This document shows positions 15,092 through 29,908 of a stretch of DNA of 64,000 nt, one piece after another. The notes beneath the pieces were generated by a model that was given only the letters and a program-made list of their open reading frames with translations, was not told where the DNA came from and ran no database searches. The stretch lies in the NCBI RefSeq assembly GCF_024679095.1, contig NW_026111654.1:1061039-1125038 (forward strand), written 5' to 3'. The position numbers were made by a program, and so were the translations under genes. Position 1 is the first letter of the stretch. Every line of letters begins with the position of its first letter. This stretch comes from Eriocheir sinensis (Eukaryota; Arthropoda; Malacostraca; Decapoda; Varunidae).

Positions 15092-17250
15092 ATAAGGTAA
15101 ATTTGTATTGAAATAGATATGCAAAATACATATAAAGCAATGTAAATTTGTTTCAAAATATGTATACGAATACACCTAAAATAACGTAGATTTCTATAAA
15201 AATATATATACAAAATACACATAAAATGAAGTAAATACGTATAAAAAATGTATACAAAATACACATAAAATAATGTAAATTCGTATCAAAATAAATAAAC
15301 AAAATACCAATAAAAGAATGTGTATTTGTATAAATATAAATATACAAAATACACATAAAATTACGTAAATTTATATAAAACTATGTACAAAAATACACAG
15401 AAGTAATTAAATTTGTATGAAAATATATACAAAACACACAGAAAATAAGCTAAATTTGAATTGAAATATATATACAAAATACATGAAATAAAGTAAATTG
15501 GTATCAAAATATTTATACAAATACACATATAATAACTTAAATTTGTATGAAAACACATAAACAAAATACACATTAAATAATGTAAATACGTATAAAAAAT
15601 GTGTACAAAATACACATATAATCATGTAATTCGTATCAAAATAAATAAACAAAATACCAATAAAATAATATAAATTTGTATGAGTAAACGTGTATAAATA
15701 TAAATGTACAAAATACACATACAAAATAAACATAAAATAAGGTAAATTTGTAATGAAATATATGTACAAAATACACATAAAATAATGTAAATTTATATGA
15801 AAATATATATACAAATACACATAAAATATCATGAATTTGTATAAAATTATATATTCAAAATAAATATTAAATAATGTAAATGCGTATAAAAATATATATA
15901 AAAAGTACATATAAAATAATGTAAATTCGTGTCAATATAAATCAACAAAATACCAATAAAATAATATATATTTGAATGAAAATAGATTTACAAAATACAC
16001 ATAACATAACTAAAATTTGTATTGAAATATATACAAAAATACATAAAATAATTTGAGTTTGTATGAAAATAGATATTCAAAATACACATAAAACTAGGTA
16101 AATTTCTTTTGAAATATATATACAAAATACCCATAAAATATTGTAAATTTGTGTCAAAATATATAAACAAATACACATAAAATAACGTAAATTTGTATGA
16201 AAAATATATACAAAATACACATAGAATAAGGTCAAATCGTATCAAAATGAATGAGCAGAATATCAATAAAATATTGTAAATCTGAATGAAAATAAAGATG
16301 CAAAATACACTTAATAAAAGGATTTTTTATAAAAATACATATACAAAAATACACATAGAATAATTAAATTTGTATTAAAATTAATATACAAAATGCATAT
16401 ACAATAAGGTAAATTTGTATTGAAAAAATATGCAAAATACACATAAAAGTGAAAATTTGTTTAAAAATCTATATACGAATACACATAATATAACGTAGAT
16501 TTCTATAGAAATATATATACAAAATACACATGAAATGATGTAAATACGTATAAAAATATATATACAAAATACACATTAAATAATTTAAATTCTCGTCAAA
16601 ATAAATAAACAAAATATCAATAAAAGAATGTGTACTTGTATGAAAATAGATATACAAAATACTCATAAAATAAGCTAAGTTTGAATAAAACTATATACAA
16701 AAATACACAAAAATAATTTAAATTTGTATGAAAATAAATAAAAAATACACATAAAATTAGGTAAATTTGTATTGAAATACATATACAAAATACACATAAA
16801 ATAATGGAAGTTTGAATGAAAATATATAAACATATACACTTAAAATAACGTAAATTTGTATCAAATATATATACAAAATACTATTTAAATAATGTAAATA
16901 TGTATAAAAAATATATTCAAAACACAAATAGAATAATGTAAAATCGTATCAAAATAAATACACAGAATATTAATAAAATAATGTAAATTTGTATGAAAAT
17001 AAAGATGCAAAATAGCCATAAAATAACGCATTTTTTATAAATATATATATATACCAAAATACACATAAAATATTAAAATTTGTATTAAAATAAATATAAA
17101 AAATGCACATACTGTAAGGTAAATTTGTATTGAAATAGATATGCAAAATACATATAAAACAATGTAAATTTGTTTCAAAATATATATACGAATACACATA
17201 AAATTACGTTGATTTCTATAAAAATATATACAAAATACACATAAAACGAA
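15092..17250 (+). repeat. A-orientation satellite block
   Basis: The first 570 bp belong to the 4.4-kb duplication. The segment 15658-17621 has no counterpart in the 21.5-28-kb copy but is present, mirrored, at about 61000-62950. It includes TATGAGTAAACGTGTATAAA at 15680, a SINE-free version of the copy 2 insertion context. Confidence 0.8.
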
Positions 17251-17347
17251 GTATTTGATATATATATTTCTATACTTATTTACATAGTTTTATATGTATT
17301 TTGAATATATATTTTCATAGAAATTTACTCTATATGTATATGTATAG
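17251..17347 (-). repeat. Micro-inverted T-orientation segment (~80 bp) plus junction, copy 1
   Basis: A short T-orientation piece (TATTTGATATATATATTTCT to TTTCATAGAAATTTACTC) lies inside an A block and ends at CTATATGTATATGTATAG. The same piece occurs at 33739-33838 and, attached to a larger T block, at 7762-7855. It is inverted at 61265-61362. Confidence 0.75.
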
Positions 17348-20088
17348 AAAATACACATGAAATAATCTAAATTCGTATCGAAATAAATGAACAAAATACC
17401 GATAAAATAATGTAATTTTGAATGAAAATATATATAGAAAATACACATAAAATAACGTAAATACAAACAAATATATACACATAAAATGATTTGAATTTGA
17501 ATGAAAATAGATATAAAAATCAACTTAAAATAAGGCAAATTTATAATGAAATATATATACAAAATACACATAAAATAATGTAGATTTGTTTCAAAATATA
17601 TATACGAATACACATAAAATAACGAAGATTTCTATAGAAATATATATACAAAATACACATGAAATGTTGTAAATACGTATAAAAATATATATACAAAATA
17701 CACATTAAATAATGTAAATTCGTGTCAAAATAAATAATTAAAATATCAATAAAAGAATGTGTATTTGTATGAAAATACATATACAAAATACACATAAAAT
17801 AACGTAAATTTGTATAAAACTATATAAAAATACACAAACATAAGTTAAATTTGTATGAAAATAAATATAGAAAATACACATAAAATTAGGTAAATTTGTA
17901 AAGAAATACATATACAAAATACACATAAAATAATGTAATTTTGAATGAAAATATATAAACAAATACACTTAAATTAACATAAATTTGTATAAAATATATA
18001 TAAAAAATACTCATTGAATAATGTAATTATGTATAAAAAATATATATACAAAACACAATTAGAATAATGTAAAATCGTATTAAAATAAATACACAGAATA
18101 AAATAATGTAAATTTGTATGAAAATAAAGATGCAAAATACCCATAAAATAACGCATTTTTTATAAATATACAAAATACACATGAAAGGATGTAAATATGT
18201 ATAAAAATATATATACAAAATACACATTAAATAATGTAAATTCACGTCAAAATAAATAAACAAAATGTCAATAAAAGAATGTATTTGTATGAAAATAAAT
18301 ATACAAAATACACATAAGATAACATAAATTTGTATAAAACTATATACAAAAATACACAAAAAAAATTTAAATTGTATGAAAATATATATACAAAATACAC
18401 ATAAAATTAGGTAAATTTTTATTGAAATACATATACAAAATACACATAAAATACAGTAAATTTGAATGAAAATACATAAACAAATACACTTAAAATAACG
18501 TAAATTTGTATAAAAAAATATATACAAAATACACGTAAAATGAAGTAAATACGTATAAAAAAAATGTATACAAAATACACATAAAATAATGTAAATTCGT
18601 ATCAAAATAAATAAACAAAATACCAATAAAAGAATGTGTATTTGTATAAATATAAATATACAAAATACATATAAAATAACGTAAATTTGTATAAAACTAT
18701 ATACAAAAATACACAGAAGTAATTAAATTCGTTTGAAAATAGATATACAAAATACAGATAAAATAAGCTAAATTTGAATTGAAATGTATATACAAAATAC
18801 ATAAAATAATGTAAATTTGTATCAAAATATTTAAAAAAATACATATAATAACGTAAATTTGTTTAAAAATATATAAACAAAATACACATTAAGTAATGTA
18901 AATACGTATAAGAAATATGTACAAAATACACATATAATCATGTAATTCGTATCAAACTAAATAAACAAAATAGCAATAAAACAATATAAATTTGTATGAG
19001 AAAACATATACAAATTAACGCTAATTTCTATAAAAATATATGTCCAAAAATGAACGTAAAATAAATTAACTTTGGATAAAAATATATATACAAAACACAC
19101 ATTAAATAATGTAAATGCGTACATAAAATAACCTAAATTTGTATAAAACTATATACAAAAATACACAAAAATAATTTAAGTTTGTATGAAAAGAAATATA
19201 CAAAATACACATAAAATTAGGTTAATTTCTGTTGAAATACATATACAAAATACATATAAAATAATGTAAATTTGAAAGAAAATATATAAACAAATACACA
19301 TATAATAACGTAAATTTGTATAAAATATATATATACAAAATACACATTAAATAACGTAAATATGTATAAAAAAAATATATATACAAAACACAAATAGAAA
19401 AATGTAAAATCGTATCAAAATATATACACAGAATATTAATAAAATAATGTAAATTTGTATGAAAATTAAGATGCAAAATACCTATATAATAACGCATTTT
19501 TTATAAAATTATTGATACCAAAATACACATAAAATATTTGAATTTGTATCAAAATAAATATACAAAATGCACATACAATAAGGTAAATTTGTATTGAAAT
19601 AGATATGCAATATACATATAAAATAATGTAAATTTGTTTCAAAATATATATGCGAATACTCATAAAATAACGTAGATTTCTATAAAAATACATATACAAA
19701 ATACACATAAAATTAAGTAAATACGTATAAAAAAATGTATACAAAATACACATAAAATAATGTAAATTCGTATAAATATAAATAAATAATATAGCAATAA
19801 AAGAATGTGTATTTGTATAAATATAAATATACAAAATGCACATAAAATAACGTAAATTTATATAAAACTATATAAATACACAGAAGAATTTTAATTTCTA
19901 TAAAATATATTTACAAAATAAAAATAAATTTGTTTAAAATTCAATATACAAAATTCACATTAGATAATGTATATTTGAAGAATAAATATGTATACAAAAT
20001 ACCATAAAATAACGAAAATTTGTTTGAAATATATAAAAATAAACAAAAATAATGTAATTTGGATGAAAATAAATATACAAAATACACA
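17348..20088 (+). repeat. A-orientation satellite block
   Basis: The interval 17622-19879 is duplicated at 25801-28053 and mirrored at about 58730-61000. The higher-order order is readable, with m1 markers at about 18152 and 19494. The segment 19880-20088 differs from 28054-28252, so the direct copies diverge there. The block ends at an ACATGT switch (20086-20091). Confidence 0.8.
17622..19879 (+). repeat. 2.25-kb segmental duplication, copy 1 (partner 25801-28053)
   Basis: Both copies start at CGAAGATTTCTATAGAAAT and run together to CTATATAAATA at a near-constant offset of 8174-8179. Small differences include a piece of about 15-20 bp present near 27182 but missing here near 19016. Confidence 0.85.
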
Positions 20089-22565
20089 TGTATTTTGCAT
20101 ATCTATTTTCACACAAATTTAATTACTTGTGTGTATTTTATTTTGCATATTTATATTTATACAATGCACATTCTTTTATTAGTATTTTGTTTATTTATTT
20201 TGATACGAGTTTACATTATTTTATGTGTATTTTGTATACCTTTTTTTATACGTATTTACTTCATTTTATGTGTATTTTGTATTTTTTTTTCATAGAAATC
20301 TACGTTATTTTATGTATATTCGTATATATATTTTGAAAAAAATTTACATGGTTTTATATGTATTTTGCATATCTATTTCAATACAAATTTACCTTATTTT
20401 ATGTGCATTTTGTATAATTATTTTAATACAAATTCAAATATTTTATGTGTCTTGGTATAAATATTTTTATAAAAAATGCGTTATTTTATGGGTATTTTGC
20501 ATCTTAATTTTCATACAAATTTACATTATTTTATTAATATTCGGTGTATTTATTTTGATACGATTTTATATTATTCTATTTGTGTTTTGTATATATTTTT
20601 CACACATATTTACATTATTTAATGTATTTTTATATATATTTTATACAAATTTACGTTATTTTAAGTGTATTTGTTTATATATTTTCATTCAAATTTACAT
20701 TATTTTATGTGTATTTTGTAAATGTAATTCAATACAAATTTACCTAATTTTATGTGTATTTTGTATATTTATTTTCATACAAATTAAAATTATTTTTGTG
20801 TATTTTGTATATAGTTTTATACAAATTTAGGTGATTTATGTATATTGTATATCTATTTACAATACACATTCTTTTTATTGATATTTTGTTTATTTATTTT
20901 GACGCGAATTTACATTATTTAATGTATTTTATATATATATTTTATACGTGTTTACATCATTTGATGTGTGTTTTGTATATATATTTCATAGAAATCTACG
21001 TTGATTTATGAGAATTCGTATATAGATTTTGAAATAAATTTACACTGTTTTATGTGTATTTTGCATATTTTTCAATACAAATTTAATTTTATTGTATATG
21101 AATTTTGTATATTAATTATACAAATTTAATTATGCTATGTGTATTTTGTATATGTATTTTATAAAAATATGCTTTATTTTATGGGTATTTTGCATTTTAT
21201 TTTCATACAAATTTACATTATTTTATTTATATTCTGTTTTTTTTTGAAACTTTTACATTATTCTATGTGTATTTTGTATATCTATTTTATACGTATTTAC
21301 TTAATTTATGTGTACTTTGTATATATATTTATAGAAATCTACGTTATTTTATGTGTATTCGTATATATTTTGAAACAAATTTACATTGTTTTATATGTAT
21401 TTTTGCATATCTCTTTCAAGACAAGTTTACCTTATTGTATGTGCATTTTGTATATTTACTTCAATACAAATTTAAATATTTTATGTGTATTTTGGTATAT
21501 ATATTTTTATAAGAAATGCGCTATTTGATGGGAATTTTGCATCTTTATTTTCATACAAATTTACATTATTTTATTAATATTCGGTGTATTTATTTTGATT
21601 CGATTTCACATTATTCTATTTGTTTTTTGTATATATATTTTTTATACATATTTACATTATTTAATGTGTATCTTGCATATATATTTCATACAAATTTATT
21701 ATCTATTATTTATTTTCATACAAATACACATTCTTTTCATGTTATTTTGTTTATTTATTTTGACACGAATTTACCTAGATATGTATTTTGTATATGTATT
21801 TTTATACGTATTTACTTAATTTCATGTGTATTTTGTATATATATTTCTATAGAAATCTACGTTATTTTATATGTATTCGTATATATATTTTGAAACAAAT
21901 TTACTTTGTTTTATATCTATTTTTGAATATCTTTCAATACATATTTACCTTGTATATGCATTTTGTATATTTATTTCAATACAAATTTAAATATTTTATG
22001 TGTATTTTGGTATATATATTTTATAAAAATGCGCTCTTTATGTAAATTTTGCATCTTTCTTTTCATACAAATTTACATTATTTTATTGATATTCTGTGTA
22101 TTTATATTGATAGATTTTACATTATTCTATTTCTTTTTGTAAATATTTTTTATTCACTTACATTATTTAATGTGTATCTTGCATATATATTTTATACATA
22201 TTTATGTTATTTTATGTATTTGTTTATATATTTTCATTGAAATTTACATTATTTTATGTATTTTGTATATGTATTTCAATACATTTTACCTAATTTTATG
22301 TATTTTGTATATTTCTTTTCATACAAATTTTAAATATTTTTGTGTATTTTTGTAAATTGTTTTATACAAATTTAGGTTATTTTATGTACGCATTTACTTT
22401 ATTTAATGTGTATTTTGTATATATATTTTTATGCAAATTTACTTTATTTTATGTGCAATTTTGTACATATATTTTTTAGAAATTTGCGTTAATTTATGTG
22501 TATTTGTATATGTTTTCTCATACAAATTTACATTATTTGATTGCTATTTTGTTTATTTATTTTGA
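20089..22565 (-). repeat. T-orientation satellite block
   Basis: This is the reverse complement of 56336-58510 (giant palindrome) and also of 44916-47496 (sum about 67500). From 21484 it is the direct copy of 11184-12270. The interval 21900-22350 shows many losses of one or two bases (for example TTATGTATTTTG where paralogs have TTATGTGTATTTTG). Confidence 0.8.
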
Positions 22566-22570
22566 TACGA

Positions 22571-23690
22571 ATGAAAATAGATATACAAAATATACATAAA
22601 ATAAACTAAAATAAAGCATATTTTATAAAATACATATACAAAATACACATAGATTAATCAAATTTGTATTAAAATTAATATACAAAATGCACACAATAAG
22701 GTATATTTGTATTAAAAAAATATGCAAAATACACATAAAACAATGTAAATTTGTTTCAAAATATATTTACGAATACACATAAAATAACGCAGATTTCTAT
22801 AGAAATATATATACAAAATACACTTGAAATAATGTAAATACGTATGAAAATATATATATACAAAATACACATTAAATAATGTTAATTCGTGTCAAAATAA
22901 ATAAACAAAATATCATGAAAAGAATGTGTATTTGTATGAAAATAGATATACAAAATACACATAAAATAACCTAAATTTGTATAAAACTATATACAAAAAT
23001 ACACAAAAATCATTTAAACTTGTATGAAAATAAATATACAAAAAACATATAAAATTAGGTAAATTTGTATTGAAATACATATACAAAATACACATAAAAT
23101 GAAATGAATGAAAATATATAAACATATAGACTTAAAATAACGTAAATTTGTATCAAATATATATACAAAAAACACATTAAATAATGTAAATATGTATAAA
23201 AAAATATATTCAAAACGCAAATAAAATAATGTAAAATCGTATCAAAATAGATACAGAAAATATTAATAAAATAATGTAAATTTGTATGAAAATTAAGATG
23301 CAAAATACCCATAAAATAATGCATTTTTAAAAAAAAAATATATATATATATACGAAAAAACATAAAATATTTGATTTTGTATTAAAATAAATAGATATAC
23401 AAAATACTCATAAAATAAGCTAAATTTGAATTGAAATATATATACAAAATACATAAAATAATGTAAATTTGTATCAAAATAATTATACAAATACACATAT
23501 AATAACGTAAATTTGTATAAAAATATATATACAAAATAAACATTAAATAATGTAAATACGTATAAAAAAATGTACAAAATACACAAATAATCATGTAATT
23601 CGTATAAAAATAAATAGACAAAAATACCAATAAAATAATGTAAATTTCTAATGAGAAACATATACAAAATACACATAAATAACGCAAATA
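22571..23690 (+). repeat. A-orientation satellite block
   Basis: This is the direct copy of 12271-13545 without the long TA expansion, and the mirror of 55223-56330. It is bounded on the left by TTTTGATACGAATGAAAA (22560-22577) and on the right by the AT-rich junction at 23691-23752. Confidence 0.8.
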
Positions 23691-23752
23691 TCAATAAAAT
23701 GTATATAATATAATATATTTTAAACATATTTAAAATATTTAAAAGTATATTT
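23691..23752. other. Orientation-switch junction with unusual AT sequence, copy 2
   Basis: This is the second copy of the 13531-13590 junction, carrying ATATAATATAATATATTTTA and TTTAAAATATTTAAAAGTAT. It differs from copy 1 by single-base indels. Confidence 0.7.
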
Positions 23753-25231
23753 TGTATATATATTTATCCAAATTTACGTTATGTTATATGTATTTGTTTA
23801 TATATTTTATACAAATTTACATTATTTGATGTGAGTTTTGTATATGTATTTACAAATTTGTTTAACTTTATGTGTATTTTGCATTTATTTTAAACAAATT
23901 TAAATTATTTTGTGTATTTTGCATATATTTTACACAAATTTTAGTTATTTTATTTGTTTTTTGTATATATATTTTCCTCCACATATACATTCGTTTAGTG
24001 GAATTTTGTGTATTTAATTCTTTACGAATTTACATTATTGGAGGTGTATTTTGTCTATATATTTTTCTACGTATTTAAATTATTTTATGTGTGTTTTATA
24101 TATACATTTTCACAAAATTTACGTTATTTTATTGTGTGTATTCGTATATATTTTGATATAAATTTTAAACAAAATATGTTATTTTATGTGTATTTGTATA
24201 TATATTTTCATACAAATTTGCATTATTTTATGTGTATTTTTAAATATATTTTATTACAAATTTACCTTATTTTATGTTTATTTTGTATATTTATTTCATT
24301 TAATATAATCAAATTTAAATTTATTGTATATGCATTTTATATATTAATTTTAATACAAATTTAATTATTCTATGTGTATTTTTCTATATGTATTTTTATA
24401 AAAATATGCTTTATTTTATGGGTATTTTGCATTTTATTTTCATACAAATTTACGTTATTTTCTTGATATTCTGCTCATTCATTTTGATACGATTTGACAT
24501 TATTCTATGTGTATTTTGTATATATTTTTCATACAAATTTACGTTATTTTATGTGTATTTGTTTATATATTTTGACACAAATTTACAAAATTTTATGGGT
24601 ATTTTGTATATATATTTCAAAGAAATTTACCTAGTTTTATGTGTATTTTGAATATCTATTTTCATTCAAACTCAAATTATTTATATGTATTTTTATATAT
24701 ATTTCAATACAAATTTTAGTTAGGTTATGTGTATTTTGTAAATCTATTTTCATTCAAATATATATTATTTTATTGGTATTTTGTTGATTTATATTGATAC
24801 GAATTTACATTATTTTATATGTACTTTGTATATATATTTTTATACGCATTTACATTATTTAATATTTATTTTGAGTATATAATTTTATACAAATTCATGG
24901 TATTTTATGTGTATTTGTATATATATTTTCATATAAATTTACATTATTTTATGTGTATTTTGTACATATATTTCATTACAAATTTACCTTATTTTATGTT
25001 TATTTTGTATGTGTATTTTGTACATTTATATTTATACAAATACACATTCTTTTATTGGTATTTGTTTATTTATTTTGTTTCAATTTACATTATTTTGTGT
25101 ATTTTGTTTACATTTTATACGTATTTACGTAATTTTATGTGTATTTTGTATATATATTTTTCTAGAAATCTAGGTTATTTTATGTGTATTCGTACATATA
25201 TTTTGAAACAAATTTACATTGTTTTATATGT
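23753..25231 (-). repeat. T-orientation satellite block
   Basis: This is the direct copy of 13591-15088 and the mirror of 53669-55162. It includes a stretch at about 25060-25160 with several small deletions relative to 14925-15010. It ends at a TGTACA switch (25229-25234). Confidence 0.8.
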
Positions 25232-25792
25232 ACAATAAGGTAAATTTGTATTGAAATAGATATGCAAAATACATATGAAGCAATGTAAATTTGTTTCAAA
25301 ATATGTATACGAACACACATAAAATAACGTAGATATCTATAAAAATATATATACACAATACACATAAAATGAAGTAAATACGTATAAAAAAATATGTACA
25401 AAATACACATGAAATAATGTAAATTGCATCAAAATAAATAAACAAAATACCAATAAAAGAATGTGTATTTGTATAAATATAAATATACAAAATACACATA
25501 AAATTACGTAAATTTATATAAAACTATGTACAAAAATACACAGAAGTAATTAAATTTGTATGAAAATATATACAAAACACACAGAAAATAAGCTAAATTT
25601 GAATTGAAATATATATACAAAATACATGAAATAAAGTAAATTGGTATCAAAATATTTATACAAATACACATATAATAACTTAAATTTGTATGAAAACACA
25701 TAAACAAAATACACATTAAATAATGTAAATACGTATAAAAAATGTGTACAAAATACACATATAATCATGTAATTCGTATCAAAATAAATAAA

Positions 25793-25807
25793 CAAAATAC
25801 CGAAGAT
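25793..25807. other. Composite deletion junction (left-arm copy)
   Basis: AAAATACC, normally the start of an m8 monomer, is fused directly to GAAGATTTCTATAG, an m5 monomer. The intact arrangement (15658-17621) lies about 10 kb to the left. The identical fusion, in reverse complement, is at 53094-53106 (CTTCGGTATTTTG). Confidence 0.8.
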
Positions 25808-28053
25808 TTCTATAGAAATATATATACAAAATACACATGAAATGTTGTAAATACGTATAAAAATATATATACAAAATACACATTAAATAATGTAAATTCG
25901 TGTCAAAATAAATAATTAAAATATCAATAAAAGAATGTGTATTTGTATGAAAATATAATAAATAAACATAAAATAACGTAAATTTGTATAAAACTATATA
26001 TAAAAATACACAAACATAAGTTAAATTTGTATGAAAATAAATATAGAAAATACACATAAAATTAGGTAAATTTGTAAAGAAATACATATACAAAATACAC
26101 ATAAAATAATGTAATTTTGAATGAAAATATATAAACAAATACACTTAAATTAACATAAATTTGTATAAAATATATATAAAAAATACTCATTGAATAATGT
26201 AATTATGTATAAAAAATATATATACAAAACACAATTAGAATAATGTAAAATCGTATTAAAATAAATACACAGAATAAAATAATGTAAATTTGTATGAAAA
26301 TAAAGATGCAAAATACCCATAAAATAACGCATTTTTTATAAATATACAAAATACACATGAAAGGATGTAAATATGTATAAAATATATACAAAATACACAT
26401 TAAATAATGTAAATTCACGTCAAAATAAATAAACAAAATGTCAATAAAAGAATGTATTTGTATGAAAATAAATATACAAAATACACATAAGATAACATAA
26501 ATTTGTATAAAACTATATACAAAAATACACAAAAAAAATTTAAATTGTATGAAAATAAATATACAAAATACACATAAAATTAGGTAAATTTTTATTGAAA
26601 TACATATACAAAATACACATAAAATACAGTAAATTTGAATGAAAATACATAAACAAATACACTTAAAATAACGTAAATTTGTATAAAAAAATATATACAA
26701 AATACACGTAAAATGAAGTAAATACGTATAAAAAAATGTATACAAAATACACATAAAATAATGTAAATTCGTATCAAAATAAATAAACAAAATACCAATA
26801 AAAGAATGTGTATTTGTATAAATATAAATATACAAAATACATATAAAATAACGTAAATTTGTATAAAACTATATACAAAAATACACAGAAGTAATTAAAT
26901 TCGTTTGAAAATAGATATACAAAATACAGATAAAATAAGCTAAATTTGAATTGAAATGTATATACAAAATACATAAAATAATGTAAATTTGTATCAAAAT
27001 ATTTAAAAATACATATAATAACGTAAATTTGTTTAAAAATATATAAACAAAATACACATTAAGTAATGTAAATACGTATAAGAAATATGTACAAAATACA
27101 CATATAATCATGTAATTCGTATCAAACTAAATAAACAAAATAGCAATAAAACAATATAAATTTGTATGAGAAAACATATACAAATACATATAAAATAACG
27201 CTAATTTCTATAAAAATATATGTCCAAAAATGAACGTAAAATAAATTAACTTTGGATAAAAATATATATACAAAACACACATTAAATAATGTAAATGCGT
27301 ACATAAAATAACCTAAATTTGTATAAAACTATATACAAAAATACACAAAAATAATTTAAGTTTGTATGAAAAGAAATATACAAAATACACATAAAATTAG
27401 GTTAATTTCTGTTGAAATACATATACAAAATACACATAAAATAATGTAAATTTGAAAGAAAATATATAAACAAATACACATATAATAACGTAAATTTGTA
27501 TAAAATATATATACAAAATACACATTAAATAATGTAAATATGTATAAAAAAAATATATACAAAACACAAATAGAAAAATGTAAAATCGTATCAAAATATA
27601 TACACAGAATATTAATAAAATAATGTAAATTTGTATGAAAATTAAGATGCAAAATACCTATATAATAACGCATTTTTTATAAAATTATTGATACCAAAAT
27701 ACACATAAAATATTTGAATTTGTATCAAAATAAATATACAAAATGCACATACAATAAGGTAAATTTGTATTGAAATAGATATGCAATATACATATAAAAT
27801 AATGTAAATTTGTTTCAAAATATATATGCGAATACTCATAAAATAACGTAGATTTCTATAAAAATACATATACAAAATACACATAAAATGAAGTAAATAC
27901 GTATAAAAAAATGTATACAAAATACACATAAAATAATGTAAATTCGTATAAATATAAATAAATAATATAGCAATAAAAGAATGTGTATTTGTATAAATAT
28001 AAATATACAAAATGCACATAAAATAACGTAAATTTATATAAAACTATATAAAT
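25801..28053 (+). repeat. 2.25-kb segmental duplication, copy 2
   Basis: This is the direct copy of 17622-19879, collinear at an offset near 8175, and mirrored at about 50830-53095. The short stretch at about 25950-25975 has lost part of a monomer compared with 17770-17800. Confidence 0.85.
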
Positions 28054-28249
28054 AAAAGAACGCAAATTTCTATAAAAATATATGTACAAAAATGAACATA
28101 AAATAAATTTGCATAAAAATATATATACAAAACACACATTAGATAATGTAAATGAGTATAAAAATATGTATACAAAATACCTATGAAATAATCTAAACTC
28201 GTATCGAATTAAATTAAGAAAATACCAATATAATAATGTAATTTGGATG

Positions 28250-28252
<3 letters not shown>

Positions 28253-28287
<35 letters not shown>
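28253..28287. repeat. (TA)n microsatellite at an orientation switch
   Basis: About 35 bp of pure TA lie between GGATGAAAA (A orientation) and TTTATACAAATACACATTC (T orientation). The mirrored switch at about 50612 has no TA run, only ATATGCAAAATATGTGTATT, so the run expanded, or was deleted there, after the arms duplicated. Confidence 0.9.
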
Positions 28288-28291
<4 letters not shown>

Positions 28292-28535
28292 CAAATACAC
28301 ATTCTTTTATTGGTATTTTGTTTATTTATTTGATACTAATTTACATCATTTTATGTGTATTTGTATACATTTTATACGTTTTACTTAATTTTATGTGTAT
28401 TTTGTATATATATTTTTATAGAAATCTACCTTATTTCATGTGTATTCGTATATATATTTTGAAACAAATTTACATTGTTTATATGTATTTTGCATATCTA
28501 TTTTTGTGTATTCTGTATTTATTTTTGTTATACAT
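28288..28535 (-). repeat. Short T-orientation satellite block
   Basis: This covers about five monomers (m8 back to m4 in reverse complement) plus a fragment ending TTTTTGTTATACATAG. It is the mirror of 50346-50613. Small deletions are frequent compared with similar blocks such as 40900-41110. Confidence 0.8.
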
Positions 28536-29908
28536 AGAATAATGTAAAATCGTATCAAAATAAATACACAGAATATCAATAAAATAGTTTAAATTTGTAT
28601 GAAAATAAAGATGCAAAATACCTATAAAATAAAGCATTTTTTTTTAAATACATATACAAAAATACACATAGAATAATTAAATATGTGTTAAAATTAATAT
28701 ACAAAATGCACATACAATAAGGTAAGTTTGTATTGAAAAAAAAATCAAAATACACATAAAACAGTGTAAATTTGTTTCAAAATATATATACGAATACACA
28801 TAAAATAACGTTGATTTCTATAGGAATATATATACAAAATACACATGAAATGATGTAAATACGTATAAAAATATATACAAAATACACATTAAATACTGTA
28901 AATTCGCGTCAAAATAAATAAACAAAATATCAATAAAAGAATGTGTATTTGTATGAAAATAGATACACAAAATACACATAAAATAACCTAAATTTGTATC
29001 AAACTTTATACTAAAATACACAAAAATATTTTAAATTTGTATGAAAATAAATATACAAAATACAATTAAAATTAGGTAGATTTGTATTGAAATACATATA
29101 CAAAATACACATAAAATAATATAAAATTGAATGAAAAGACATACACAAACCACTTAAAATAACGTAAATTTGTATAAAAAAATATATACAAAACACAAAT
29201 AGAATAATGTAAAATCGTATCAAAATAAATACACAGAATATTAATAAAATAATGTATAGTTGTATGAAAATAAAGAGGCAAAATACCCATAAAATAACGC
29301 ATTTTTTTTATTTATAAAAATATATATACCAAAATACACATAAAAAAATTAAATTTGAATTAAAATAAATATATAAAAAACACATACAATAAGGTAAATT
29401 TGTATTGAAATAGATATGCAAAATACATATAAAACAATGTAAATTTGTTTCAAAATATATACGAATACACATAAAATAACGTAGATTTCTATAAAAATAT
29501 ATATACAAAATACACATAAAATGAAGTAAATACGTATAAAAAAATGTATACAAAATACACATAAAATAATGTAAATTCGTATCAAAATAAATATACAAAA
29601 TACCAATAAAAGAATGAGTATTTGTATAAATATAAATATACAAAATACACATAAAATAACGTAAATTTATATAAAACTATATACAAAAATACACAGAAGT
29701 ATTTTAATTTGTATGAAAATAGATATACAAAAAAAGGTAAATTCGTTTCAAATTCAATAAACAAAATTCAAATAAAAGAAAGTATATTTGTAGAATAAAT
29801 AAATATACAAAATACACATAAAATAACGAAAATTTGTTTGAAAATATATAAAAAAATAAACAAAAATATTTTCAATTTGTATGAAAATAAATATACAAAA
29901 TACACATG
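28536..29908 (+). repeat. A-orientation satellite block
   Basis: This block contains the clear 15-monomer unit 28615-29279 and most of the next. It is the mirror of 48964-50345. It ends at an ACATGT switch (29904-29909). Confidence 0.85.
28615..29279 (+). repeat. 15-monomer higher-order repeat unit (~665 bp), variant lacking m14
   Basis: This unit runs m1 to m16 in the same order as the reference copy at 46328-47042. It lacks m14, the monomer with GTAAATATGTATAAAA, so m13 joins m15 directly. The roughly 45-bp length difference from the 16-monomer form is exactly one monomer, as expected from unequal exchange or slippage in register. Confidence 0.8.

Larger units (their letters stand above)
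21484..25800. repeat. 4.4-kb segmental duplication, copy 2 (4.3 kb here)
   Basis: This is the direct copy of 11184-15657 with a contracted TA tract. It ends at the composite junction AAAATACCGAAGATTTC, where it joins a copy of 17622 onward. Together 21484-28053 therefore looks like 11184-19879 with about 1.96 kb deleted. Confidence 0.9.
25232..28252 (+). repeat. A-orientation satellite block
   Basis: The first 570 bp are the end of the 4.4-kb duplication. From 25801 the block is the copy of 17622-19879, and from 28054 it resembles 5510-5720 and 10690-10890. Its inverted counterpart is 50614-53668. It runs into a TA tract at the orientation switch. Confidence 0.8.
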
